From Actinopolymorpha cephalotaxi (GTDB taxonomy: Bacteria; Actinomycetota; Actinomycetes; Propionibacteriales; Actinopolymorphaceae), in assembly GCF_013408535.1 (NCBI RefSeq), contig NZ_JACBZA010000001.1, positions 4,176,850 to 4,240,849 of the forward strand: 64,000 bases of DNA, given 5' to 3'. Position 1 is the first letter of the stretch. Each line of letters opens with the position of its first letter. The position numbers and the translations under genes were made by a program. Positions 42,281 through 50,481 of this stretch are shown piece by piece. Under the pieces are notes generated by a model. It was not told where the DNA came from. It saw nothing but the letters and a program-made list of their open reading frames with translations, and searched no databases.

Positions 42281-42991
42281 TCAGGCTCCCCGGCGGGTAC
42301 GCCGAAGATGGGACAGGTCGTCCACCGCCCGGGTGAGCAGCGCGCGCATCTCGCGTTCGGCGCGCTCCGGGCTCCCCCGCCGGACCGCGGCCAGCACCGA
42401 CCGGTGCACCGGCACGGAGTCCTCCGCAGCGCCGGACCCGTGCATGTGCCGGTCGCGGACGGACAGGCCGACCTCGATCACGACCTCCATGCGTTCCAGC
42501 AGTTCGTTGTGCGCGGCCGCCAGCAGGGCACGGTGGAAGGCGAGGTCGGCCCTGGTCATCGCGTCCGGATCGTCGCCGGCGGCCGCCATCGCGGCCAGCG
42601 CCGCGTCCAGCGCGGCGAGGTCCTCGTCGGTACGGCGTTCGGCGGCGAGCCGAGCGCCCGCGGGTTCGACGATGCCGCGGATCTCGTGCAGGTTGGAGAA
42701 GAACGCCATGTCGGAGCGGCCGGAGAACTGCCAGCGCAGGATGTCGGCGTCCAGGAGGTTCCAGTCGGCACGCGGCCGGACGTAGGTGCCCCGCTTCTGC
42801 CGTGCGGTGACCAGGCCCTTGGCGCCCAGCACCCGGAACACCTCGCGGACGACGGTGCGGCTGATGCCGAGCTCGGACTCCAGGGCGACACCGTCGATGG
42901 TCGCGCCCTCGGCGATCTCGCCGGTGAGGATCCGGCGGCCGATCACCTCGACGGTGTGCCCGTGGATGCCACGTCCGTCGTACTCCGCCAT
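42281..42991 (-). CDS. GntR family regulator, FadR/FCD type
   Basis: 236 residues from the ATG at 42991; the frame is open further upstream. N-terminal winged helix (VEVIGRRILTGEIAEGATIDGVALESELGISRTVVREVFRVL) and C-terminal FCD ligand domain with metal-binding His in ADLAFHRALLAAAHNELL and VPVHRSVL. FCD regulators usually sense organic acids or sugar acids. It is convergent with, and likely controls, the sugar ABC operon. An AT-rich imperfect palindrome (GTAT...ATAC, 43029-43047) in its own upstream region may be an autoregulatory site. Confidence 0.88.
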   Translation of the reverse strand: MAEYDGRGIHGHTVEVIGRRILTGEIAEGATIDGVALESELGISRTVVREVFRVLGAKGLVTARQKRGTYVRPRADWNLLDADILRWQFSGRSDMAFFSNLHEIRGIVEPAGARLAAERRTDEDLAALDAALAAMAAAGDDPDAMTRADLAFHRALLAAAHNELLERMEVVIEVGLSVRDRHMHGSGAAEDSVPVHRSVLAAVRRGSPERAEREMRALLTRAVDDLSHLRRTRRGA

Positions 42992-43082
42992 GCGCACATC
43001 CCTGGGTTCAGCACACCGATCCCCCGCGAGTATCCCCGCCGAATATACCCACCGCACGCAGTGTGTCCGCGCCGTCGCGACC

Positions 43083-43194
43083 TCACTCGATTGGGTGCTC
43101 GGTGGACGGCGGCTGCCACATCAGCGCCGACGCCACCAGCCAGCCGACCAGGCTCAGTCCGGGCGGCGTCGCCGGGGTCGGCGGTCTCGGACAT
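43083..43194 (-). pseudogene. possible frameshifted mini membrane protein
   Basis: An ATG at 43194 four bases after GAGGAG opens MSETADPG. In a neighbouring frame the text continues as PPGLSLVGWLVASALMWQP, then STEHPIE and a stop at 43083. That gives one short membrane helix with a polar tail, about 37 residues if one frameshift near 43175 is corrected. It could equally be chance. Confidence 0.25.
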
Positions 43195-43299
43195 GGCGCT
43201 CCTCGAGGATCAGGTGAGGTCACCGGGAGATCGGGTGGACGGAAGCGTACGCGGAAAACGGGATGCCGCGCCGGTCGTTCGGCGACCAGAATCGAGGGC

Positions 43300-43944
43300 A
43301 TGCTCGTTGATCACTTTCCCCTGGTGGGACTGCGCCTCACGACGCCCCGGCTGGAGTTGCGGCTGCCCACGCCCGAAGAGCTCGCCGACCTGGCCGACGA
43401 GGCTGCCGAGGGCATCCACGACCCGGCCGTGATGCCGTTCCTCGTGCCCTGGACCGACCGGCCGCCGGCGGACGTCGCCCGCGGCGTCATCCTGCACCAC
43501 TGGCTGCGACTCGGCGGCTGGACACCGCAGTCCTGGTCGCTCAACCTCACGGTCTTCAGCGAGGGCCGGGTCGTGGGCCTGCAGACGATCGGCGCCTCCG
43601 ACTTCGCCGTCACGAGGACGGTCAGCACCGGATCCTGGCTGGGCCGCCGCCACCAGGGACAGGGCATCGGCACCGAGATGCGCGCGGCGGTGCTCGACCT
43701 GGCGTTCACCGGGCTCGGCGCGGACGAAGCCCTGTCCGGTGCCTTCGACCACAACGCGACGTCGTACGCGGTGTCCCGCAAGCTCGGCTACGCCGACGAC
43801 GGGACCCAGCGGCACGCGGTCGGCGGGAAGCTCGGCATCGAGCGCAGGCTGCGGTTGACACGGGACGGCTGGGAACGCCACCGGAAGGTTCCGGTGAGCA
43901 TCGAGGGCCTCACCCCGTGCCTGCCGCTGCTCGGAGCGGGCTGA
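43300..43944 (+). CDS. GNAT acetyltransferase
   Basis: 214 residues from the ATG at 43300. It opens VGLRLTTPRLELRLPTPEELADLA, and the CoA-binding site is WLGRRHQGQGIGTEMRAAVLDLAF, followed by a GAFDHNATSYAVSRKLGY segment. It is of the RimJ/RimL-like group acting on an unknown amine or protein N-terminus. CAGAAT lies seven bases before the ATG. The 3' end overlaps the convergent PhyH gene by 35 bases. Confidence 0.85.
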   Translation: MLVDHFPLVGLRLTTPRLELRLPTPEELADLADEAAEGIHDPAVMPFLVPWTDRPPADVARGVILHHWLRLGGWTPQSWSLNLTVFSEGRVVGLQTIGASDFAVTRTVSTGSWLGRRHQGQGIGTEMRAAVLDLAFTGLGADEALSGAFDHNATSYAVSRKLGYADDGTQRHAVGGKLGIERRLRLTRDGWERHRKVPVSIEGLTPCLPLLGAG

Positions 43945-44767
43945 CCCTGGCATCGGCATCGCCCAGCGCCATCGACAGCTGCCGCCGCCGGGCCGGGTCC
44001 TGGCTGCGCGGATACAGCCCCTGGTAGGCGTAGCGGGCCGAGCCGGTCGGATAGGTGTCCGGCCCGGCCCAGATGCCGATGACGTTGCGCCGCGGCGAGC
44101 TCGACCGGTTGGCGCCGCCCCCGTGCAGGATGTTGACGTGGAAGATCACCGCCGAGCCGGCCGGGCAGGTGACCGTCCGGCGTTCGAGGTCGGGCGGCAG
44201 GTCCTCCTCACGGATGTTCTGGTCGCCCACCGCGACGTTCTCGTCGGCCAGCAGGTGACTGCCGGGCAGGACGACCGTGGCGCCGTTCTCCTCGGTCATG
44301 TCGTCCAGGCACAGCATCGCGGTGAGCAGGTTGGGGGTGGAGTGGTAGAGGTACGGAAGGTCGCGGTGCCAGACGAAGGCACCGCTGGCGCCGGGCGCCT
44401 TGTTGACGCACTTGTAGTTGTGGAAGTGGAACTCCGTGCTGTCGAACAACGCCTGCAGGACGTCCAGCAGCGGTTCGTGGCGGATGAGTTCGGCGAACAC
44501 CGGCTCGAACTCCGGTAGCTCCATCACCAGCCGCACCGCCCGGCCGAGCCGGGCCACGTCGCGGTCCTCGGCGCCGTCGGGGCGGGCGTACTCGCGTTCC
44601 AGCTGCACGTGCCCGCGCAGGTGCGGCGGCAGGGCGTCGGGGTCGTCGACGATCCGGCCGACGGCTTCCCGCAACGCTGTCAACGTCTCCTTGTCAAGAC
44701 AGTCCTCGACGACGAGGTAGCCGTCCCGGGCGTAGTCGGTCCGCCAGCGTTCGGGTTCGCTTCTCAT
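43910..44767 (-). CDS. phytanoyl-CoA dioxygenase (PhyH) family protein
   Basis: 285 residues, with GGGAA upstream of the ATG. Fe(II)/2-oxoglutarate fold: metal ligands in FVWHRDLPYLY (His, Asp) and NILHGGGANRS (distal His, with Arg for 2-oxoglutarate). Bacterial members hydroxylate small metabolites or secondary-metabolite intermediates. It starts 27 bases after the end of the Tc-toxin-like gene on the same strand, so the two are probably co-transcribed, an unexpected partnership. The 3' end overlaps the convergent GNAT gene. Confidence 0.88.
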   Translation of the reverse strand: MRSEPERWRTDYARDGYLVVEDCLDKETLTALREAVGRIVDDPDALPPHLRGHVQLEREYARPDGAEDRDVARLGRAVRLVMELPEFEPVFAELIRHEPLLDVLQALFDSTEFHFHNYKCVNKAPGASGAFVWHRDLPYLYHSTPNLLTAMLCLDDMTEENGATVVLPGSHLLADENVAVGDQNIREEDLPPDLERRTVTCPAGSAVIFHVNILHGGGANRSSSPRRNVIGIWAGPDTYPTGSARYAYQGLYPRSQDPARRRQLSMALGDADARVSPLRAAAGTG

Positions 44768-44794
44768 CGCCCGGGGTTCCCTTCGGCTGTGCGG

Positions 44795-47572
44795 TCAGGT
44801 GGCGTACTCGTAGTTCAGCAGCAACAGCACGTCGTCGACGTCGCCGGGCGAGACGCCGGCCGGCAGGTCCACAACGCGCCCGGTCCATGATCCGGTGATC
44901 GGCCTGCCGTGCGCCATCGTCTCCAGGGCAGCAAGGCCGGAACCGGCCGGAGTTCCGGACGCCGTGGCCACCACACCGCTGTCGTTCGTCACCACCTGGA
45001 CCGGCGCGGCGCCCTCGTAGGAGATCTCCAGGGTCGCCTTGCCCGGCAGCGAGGACAGCCCCTTGGCCGAGACCAGGAAACCGACGTTGACGATCGTGCG
45101 TTCCAGGACCGACGCCTCGAACAGGTCCGGGCCCACCTTCCACCCGAAGGTGCCGGTGAAGTCGGGCGGCGTACCGCGTGCCTCGCCCAGCTTGCGGGCC
45201 GACAGTGCGGCGGTCTCCTTCCGCCCGGCGTAGCGCTTCTTCTCCAGCACCCGCTTGAGATTGTCGTCGAACATCGCTTCGTACTGGAACGACACCCGCA
45301 CGTCGGTGACCCGGGACAGGTCGAACGGCTGGTCGGGCAGCAGCTCGAGCACCCAGCTGCTCTCCAGGCCGACGTTCTCGAAGAAGTTGCGCTCGCGTGC
45401 CTGGAGCTGCCGCATCCGGTCCCGGTGCAGGTAGGACGAGAACGCCGGGAACGCCATCGTGTCGACGTGCCGCTGACGCCGGAACCTCTTGTAGCACAGG
45501 CGTACGAGGTCGGGATCGGGTTCGGCGAACACCTGCACGTCGTCGACCGGGCGCTTGTTCCCGGAGTCGACGAAGCGCACCAGCGAGACGCCGTCGTTGG
45601 AGAGGTACCCGCGCGCGGGGTGGGCCTTTCCGTCGACCAGGACCTCGACGCCGACCTCCTTGATCCGTTGCTGGTAGGTGCCGGGGTACCACCGGTCGAA
45701 CTCCGCGAGCTTGGTGGTGAACCTCGTCTTTCCGGTCGTCCGCAGGGCGACGAAGCTGATCGGGTAGTGGCGCGCCAGGGACACCGTGTGGCTGAGCTGT
45801 ATCGCCTTCTGCGTACGGCCGGTGAGGTCGATGTAGTCGAACCCGCCGAGGTCGTGCAGCAGGCTTTCGGCCGAGGTGTAGCCCTTGCGGGCGTCGTCGT
45901 AGTAGGCGTCCTGGACGACGTGCACGTCGGCGTCGCGCTCGAAGTTGAACGCGTCCTCGGCGAGCTTGGCCACGGCCTGGGCGCGGGTGAGCAGCGACTG
46001 GCGGATCGCGTTGTACTGCGACTGGATGGCGTCCAGCGTCTTGGCGTCCAGCAGCCGGGCCGCGTTGCTCGCGTACACCGCGGACAGCTGGTCCGACAAC
46101 GCGTTGATCTGCGCGACGAGCGCGTCCCGGGTGGTCAGCGCGTGCGAGAGCTCCGCCTGGGTCTGGGTGATGCCCTGCCGGATGGCGGCCAGGGTCGTCC
46201 TGTACTCGGTGGTGATCTCGCCGACGTTGTCGCAGTTGATCGTGTTCACCCCGGCGAGCACGAGGGAGTCGCCGACGAAGACGTCGAGAGGTATCGCGAG
46301 CGCCAGGAAGAAGCCCAGCTCCAGCGGGGTCAGCGGGGCCGCGACGATGCTCGTCGCGACCACGATCGCCGCCGCGAAGAGGAAGCACAACGAGGCGGTC
46401 AGCCAGCACCACCAGTCGCAGTCGCACTGGTCCTCCACGGCGTCCAGCGCGACCACCACCTGGTCGACCGCCTTCTCCGCCTGGGCGAGTGCCGCCATCC
46501 CCTGGGTCAGGTCGGCGATCCGCTGGTTGATCGCGACCAGCTCCGCCTCCTGCTCGGCCAGCGGACGGCGTACGGCGTCGACCACCTGCGCGAAGTCGTC
46601 CAGCTCGAACTGGATCGGCAGCATCCGCGACTCCACCTGCCGCACCCGGTCGGCGATCCGCGCGGCCTGGTCACGCAGGTGTTCGTAGCGAAACAACGGA
46701 ACCGACGCGGGCGACTGGCCGGTGGGGGTGAGCCGCGCGTCCAGGGCGAGCAGCCGGGCCTTCGCGGTGAACACGCCGGCGATCAGCGGCATCGCCACCG
46801 ACGCCCGCAGCCGGCCGTCGGCGGCCCGCGGGCCGACGTCCACCGACACCGCGCCGGTCGAGGGGGCGCTGAAGACGGTCGCGGGTACGGCGGGCTCGAA
46901 GTCGACGAGCTCGCTCTCGGCCGGCAGCGGGTCGACGTAGCCCGGATCCGGGTCGATCGGCGGCCGCTCACCCAGCGCCGGTTCGAGGCGGAAGTCGGGC
47001 GAGATGCGTTCCCGCAGCGCGGCCACGTCGAGCAGGGTGAGCCGGGTGAGATCGCTGTGGTCGGCACACCAGGTGGCGTAGTCGTCCTTGCCGATGCTCG
47101 CGGTCAGCCGGTCCAGGAGAGCCGCCCGCCGGGCTCCCAGCTCGTCGAAGACCTGACCGGCCAACTGAATGGTGGTGCGTACGGTCGGGTCGGACGTCTG
47201 CGGGCTGACCGCGCGCTCGTAGAAGATCCGGGCATTGGCGGCGTCACCGCGCAGGAAGTACCTGTCGGCGATGCCCACGTGCGCCCGGGCGAGCTTCTCC
47301 TGCCGCAGGAACTCGTAGTGCGGGGCCAGCACCCCACCCGAGGGCAGGCCGGCGGCCGCCTTCAGCGCCGCGCCGAGATGGCCGCGGCCGATCAGGTCCT
47401 CGACCCTGGCGAGGACCGTCTCCACCTCGGTGTTCTTCGGAAGCGCGTGCGCCGGCGTCGCGTCCGGTGCGACGAGGTTGTCGCGGTCGGCGGACGGAAG
47501 CACTTCGCTGCCGAGCGGACCGGCCTGGACGAACTCGCGGCGCGACGCCTGCCCGGAATCCTGGACCGACAT
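44795..47572 (-). CDS. Tc toxin subunit A-related protein (channel plus TcB-binding-like region)
   Basis: 925 residues from the ATG at 47572, six bases after GGAAGGGAG. N-terminal helical part with TPR-like repeats (about 50-130). A coiled coil (about 296-382) leads into a hydrophobic hairpin (387-446, flanked by Cys/Trp residues: CDCDWWCW), then a second coiled coil (450-545). Residues 530-770 resemble the C-terminus of TcA toxins: LAEDAFNFE, YTSAESLLHDLGGF, HTVSLARHYPISF, WYPGTYQQRIKEV, GLESSWVLELLP and DVRVSFQYEA match the TcA pattern that ends in the TcB-binding domain. A last beta-domain (800-925) follows. Full TcA subunits are about 2500 residues; no TcB or TcC is nearby. No signal peptide is seen. 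Membrane insertion is inference. Confidence 0.75.
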   Translation of the reverse strand: MSVQDSGQASRREFVQAGPLGSEVLPSADRDNLVAPDATPAHALPKNTEVETVLARVEDLIGRGHLGAALKAAAGLPSGGVLAPHYEFLRQEKLARAHVGIADRYFLRGDAANARIFYERAVSPQTSDPTVRTTIQLAGQVFDELGARRAALLDRLTASIGKDDYATWCADHSDLTRLTLLDVAALRERISPDFRLEPALGERPPIDPDPGYVDPLPAESELVDFEPAVPATVFSAPSTGAVSVDVGPRAADGRLRASVAMPLIAGVFTAKARLLALDARLTPTGQSPASVPLFRYEHLRDQAARIADRVRQVESRMLPIQFELDDFAQVVDAVRRPLAEQEAELVAINQRIADLTQGMAALAQAEKAVDQVVVALDAVEDQCDCDWWCWLTASLCFLFAAAIVVATSIVAAPLTPLELGFFLALAIPLDVFVGDSLVLAGVNTINCDNVGEITTEYRTTLAAIRQGITQTQAELSHALTTRDALVAQINALSDQLSAVYASNAARLLDAKTLDAIQSQYNAIRQSLLTRAQAVAKLAEDAFNFERDADVHVVQDAYYDDARKGYTSAESLLHDLGGFDYIDLTGRTQKAIQLSHTVSLARHYPISFVALRTTGKTRFTTKLAEFDRWYPGTYQQRIKEVGVEVLVDGKAHPARGYLSNDGVSLVRFVDSGNKRPVDDVQVFAEPDPDLVRLCYKRFRRQRHVDTMAFPAFSSYLHRDRMRQLQARERNFFENVGLESSWVLELLPDQPFDLSRVTDVRVSFQYEAMFDDNLKRVLEKKRYAGRKETAALSARKLGEARGTPPDFTGTFGWKVGPDLFEASVLERTIVNVGFLVSAKGLSSLPGKATLEISYEGAAPVQVVTNDSGVVATASGTPAGSGLAALETMAHGRPITGSWTGRVVDLPAGVSPGDVDDVLLLLNYEYAT

Positions 47573-47739
47573 GGCGGTCTCCCTTCCCGCGAGCCGGCCG
47601 GCCTGGTCGCCCGGCCCCTCAGGCCACGCGGTGCGGAGCCATTGTTCAGCCCGCGGGTGTGAACAGAGCCCGAATGCGAAAATCCTCCCCCTGCCCGGGT
47701 GTCGGCGTCCGCGTCGTGCCGCCGGTACGCCGTCCGCGC

Positions 47740-47745
47740 CATGAT
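47740..47745 (+). promoter_or_regulatory. -10 box of leaderless coiled-coil protein gene
   Basis: CATGAT followed by six bases and the GTG at 47752. Confidence 0.35.
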
Positions 47746-47751
47746 GTGGGA

Positions 47752-48648
47752 GTGGACCTCGACGAAGCGGCGCGGGAGTTGTACGGCCTGGCACCGGAGG
47801 ACTTCACCTCGGCCCGCAACAAGCTGGCCGACCAGGCCAGGGCCGACGGCGACGCCGCGGCGGGCAAGGCGATCAGGGAGCTGAAGAAACCTACGCTCGC
47901 CGCTTGGCTCGCCAACCAGCTCGTACGCGCCGAGGCCGACCGCATCGACGAGCTCGTACAACTCGGTGACGACCTGCGCGACGCGCACGCCTCCCGCGAC
48001 GGCGACCGGATGCGGGAGCTCACCTCCCAGCGGATCTCCCTCGTCCGCGACCTCGGCCGGGCCGCCCGCGACCTCGCGAGGAAGTCCGGCCGCAAGGTGA
48101 CCGACACGGTGGGCGACCGGCTCGCGGAGACCCTCGACGCGGCCTCGGTCGACACCGACGCCGCGCGGCTGCTGGGTACGGGCCGGCTGACCAGCGCGCT
48201 GCGGCACGTGGGGTTCGGCGTGGTCGACGAGTCCGGCGAGCCGGCCGAGGTGACCCCGATCAGCACCGCGCGGGACCGCCGGACGAACGGCCGGCAGACC
48301 ACGAAGACCACCAAGACCGCGAAGACCGCGAAGAAGCAGACCCAGGCCGACAAGCGTGCGGAGGAACGCCGGCGCAAGGAGGCCCGGGAGAAGCTGGAAC
48401 GGGCGGAGGCGGAGCTGGCCGAGGCCGAGAAGGCCCGCGAGCAGGCCGAGGCCGAGCTGGACGCCAACGAGCATCACGTGGAGGACATGCGTACCGCGGT
48501 CGAACGCCTGACCGACGAGCTGGAGAAGGTCCGGGCGGAGCTGGAACGCGCCGAGCACCGGACCGGCTCGCTGGAACGCGCCCTCACCAAGGCCGGCCGC
48601 GCCGCCAGCACGGCCCGCCGCCGGCGCGACGCGCTGGCCGAGGACTGA
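47752..48648 (+). CDS. helical coiled-coil protein of unknown function
   Basis: 298 residues from the GTG at 47752 (a GTG at 47746 is in frame). The first 160 residues are helical (LDEAARELYGLAPEDFTSARNKLADQARADGD, KAIRELKKPTLAAWLANQLVR), a pattern I recall from unnamed actinobacterial proteins. A Lys/Thr linker (TTKTTKTAKTAKK) leads to a long Glu/Ala/Arg coiled coil (about 200-285). No enzymatic motif. It is divergent from the Tc-toxin-like gene with 179 bases between starts, and could be functionally linked or merely a neighbour. Confidence 0.75.
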   Translation: MDLDEAARELYGLAPEDFTSARNKLADQARADGDAAAGKAIRELKKPTLAAWLANQLVRAEADRIDELVQLGDDLRDAHASRDGDRMRELTSQRISLVRDLGRAARDLARKSGRKVTDTVGDRLAETLDAASVDTDAARLLGTGRLTSALRHVGFGVVDESGEPAEVTPISTARDRRTNGRQTTKTTKTAKTAKKQTQADKRAEERRRKEAREKLERAEAELAEAEKAREQAEAELDANEHHVEDMRTAVERLTDELEKVRAELERAEHRTGSLERALTKAGRAASTARRRRDALAED

Positions 48649-48702
48649 CGAGAACTGACGAGGACTGATCCGAGGAGATCTCGGGAAACTATAGGCACCG
48701 GC

Positions 48703-48715
48703 ACTATCGGATAGT
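48703..48715. promoter_or_regulatory. MerR operator-like palindrome
   Basis: ACTATC-G-GATAGT, a perfect 13-base inverted repeat ending one base before the -10 box of the MerR gene, with a related AACTATAG half-site 16 bases upstream. It fits autoregulation. Confidence 0.6.
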
Positions 48716-48721
48716 TACGCT
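48716..48721 (+). promoter_or_regulatory. -10 box of leaderless MerR gene
   Basis: TACGCT followed by six bases and the ATG at 48728; no Shine-Dalgarno. It adjoins the palindrome at 48703-48715. Confidence 0.55.
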
Positions 48722-48727
48722 ATCTGC

Positions 48728-49381
48728 ATGCGGATGGCAGAGCTGAGCCGAACGAGCGGGGTACCGGTCCCGACGATCAAGTACTACCTGCGGGAGGGCC
48801 TGCTCCCCGCCGGGCAGGTCGCCCCGCCCAACCAGGCCAGCTACGACCAGTCCCACGTCCGGCGGCTGACCCTGATCCGGGCCCTGACCGACGTGGGCGG
48901 CATGTCCATCGCCACCGCCCGCGTCGTGCTCTCGGTGATCGACGCACCGGACAGGACCGTCCGGCAGAAGCTCGGCGCCACCATCGGTTCGCTCGGCGAC
49001 ATCCAGGCGACCGGTGACTCCGGCGGCGCCGACCGGGACGAGGAGCACGCCCAGGCGGCGAAGACGGTGGACGACCTGCTCGAGCGCCGCGGCTGGCGCG
49101 TCGACGAGACCAGCCCGGCCAGGGCCGCCGCCGCCGAGGTGCTCGCGAGGTTCGACCGGCTGGGGCACCACCGGGTGATCGCCGCGCTGGACGGCTACGC
49201 CGACGCCGCCGAGCTCACCGCCTCCAACGACCTCGACGTCCTCGCCGGGATCGAGGACGAGGACGAACTCGTGGAGACCGCGCTGGTCGGCACCGTCCTC
49301 GGCGACGCACTTCTCGCCGCCCTGCGCCGGCTCGCGCAGGAACACGTTTCCGGCAGCCGCTACCGCACACCACCGCGCTGA
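48728..49381 (+). CDS. MerR family regulator
   Basis: 217 residues. The N-terminal helix-turn-helix is typical of MerR proteins: MAELSRTSGVPVPTIKYYLREGLLPAG, then SYDQSHVRRLTLIRAL. The long C-terminal part lacks the cysteines of metal-sensing members, so a small organic ligand is likely. It has a palindromic site next to its own promoter and is followed after 38 bases by a membrane protein gene, the probable target. Confidence 0.9.
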   Translation: MRMAELSRTSGVPVPTIKYYLREGLLPAGQVAPPNQASYDQSHVRRLTLIRALTDVGGMSIATARVVLSVIDAPDRTVRQKLGATIGSLGDIQATGDSGGADRDEEHAQAAKTVDDLLERRGWRVDETSPARAAAAEVLARFDRLGHHRVIAALDGYADAAELTASNDLDVLAGIEDEDELVETALVGTVLGDALLAALRRLAQEHVSGSRYRTPPR

Positions 49382-49419
49382 CCGCGCCGAGCGCGCACCA
49401 TCCGAACCGGGGGAACTCC

Positions 49420-50481
49420 ATGACTGCCGTACCCGAACGATCCGCACCGACACCCGACCACCGAGAACGCCGCGAGCGCCGCGACCGCCTCGCCGGCGTG
49501 ACTTTCTCGCAGGCGTTGCGGTGGCACCGCCCGCTGATGCTCCTGGCCGTCGCCATGGCGGTCGTCGGTGTCGTCGGCGTCGTCGGCCTGTTCGCCGACG
49601 ACCGCGTAATTACCGGCATGCCCATCTGGGCCAAGCCGACGAAGTTCGCGGTCTCGATCCTGATCTACTCCGTCACCTGGGCGTGGCTGATCTCCCAGCT
49701 CCGGCACCTGCGCCGGACGGCCTGGTGGATGGGCACCGTCGCGGCCACCGGTCTGGCCGTGGAGATGGTGGTCATCGTCGGCCAGGTTCTGCGGGGTACG
49801 ACGAGCCACTTCAACGAGACCACTCCGCTGAACGCCGCGCTGTGGAAGGCGATGGGCATCTCGATCGTCTTCGTGTGGGTGGCCACGCTGGTCGTCTGCG
49901 TGATCCTGTTCCGCAACCCCGGCCAGGACCGCGCCCGCGCCCTGGCCGTTCGGGCCGGCGCGCTCGTCGCCCTGTTGGGCATGGCGATCGGCTTCCTGAT
50001 GGTGGTGCCGACCGCGCAGCAGCTCGCGTCGGACTCCGACATCATGGGCGCGCACACCGTCGGGCTCGCCGACGGCGGCGCCGGGCTCCCGCTGCTCGGC
50101 TGGAGCACCGTCGGCGGCGACCTGCGAATCCCGCACTTCGTCGGCATGCACGCGCTGCAGCTGATCCCGCTGGCCGCGCTGGCGCTGGAGTTCCTGGCCC
50201 GTGGCCTGCCTGTGCTGCGGGTGCCGACCGTCCGGCTGCGGCTGCTCGTGGTGATCGTCGCGGCGTATGTCGCGGAGCTGGCCCTGCTCACCTGGCAGGC
50301 GCTGCGCGGGCAGTCGATCATGCACCCGGACGTGCTGACCGACACCGCGGCGGTCGTGGTCCTGGTGTGGGTGGTCGCCGGGGTCCTCATGTCGCTGCGG
50401 GCGGGCCGGGGGCGGACCGGCGCCGGTGACGTCGACCCCGGCTCCGGTCACCAGCAGACGATGGTCTCCCCGGTGAGGTGA
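49420..50481 (+). CDS. multi-pass membrane protein, MerR-linked
   Basis: 353 residues with GGGGAA upstream of the ATG. About eight hydrophobic segments after a polar, basic N-terminus (DHRERRERRDR). Notable stretches are GMPIWAKPTKFAVSILIYSVTWAW and LRIPHFVGMHALQLIPL, with an intramembrane His. I do not recognise a transporter family. Co-transcription with the MerR gene suggests ligand-induced expression. The last 34 bases overlap the convergent SDR gene. Confidence 0.75.
   Translation: MTAVPERSAPTPDHRERRERRDRLAGVTFSQALRWHRPLMLLAVAMAVVGVVGVVGLFADDRVITGMPIWAKPTKFAVSILIYSVTWAWLISQLRHLRRTAWWMGTVAATGLAVEMVVIVGQVLRGTTSHFNETTPLNAALWKAMGISIVFVWVATLVVCVILFRNPGQDRARALAVRAGALVALLGMAIGFLMVVPTAQQLASDSDIMGAHTVGLADGGAGLPLLGWSTVGGDLRIPHFVGMHALQLIPLAALALEFLARGLPVLRVPTVRLRLLVVIVAAYVAELALLTWQALRGQSIMHPDVLTDTAAVVVLVWVVAGVLMSLRAGRGRTGAGDVDPGSGHQQTMVSPVR

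Noticed and set aside
44909..47662. A 917-codon plus-strand frame opposite the Tc-like gene.
   Set aside because: The minus-strand product has clear domain structure and a good Shine-Dalgarno; the plus-strand product is compositionally biased without motifs.
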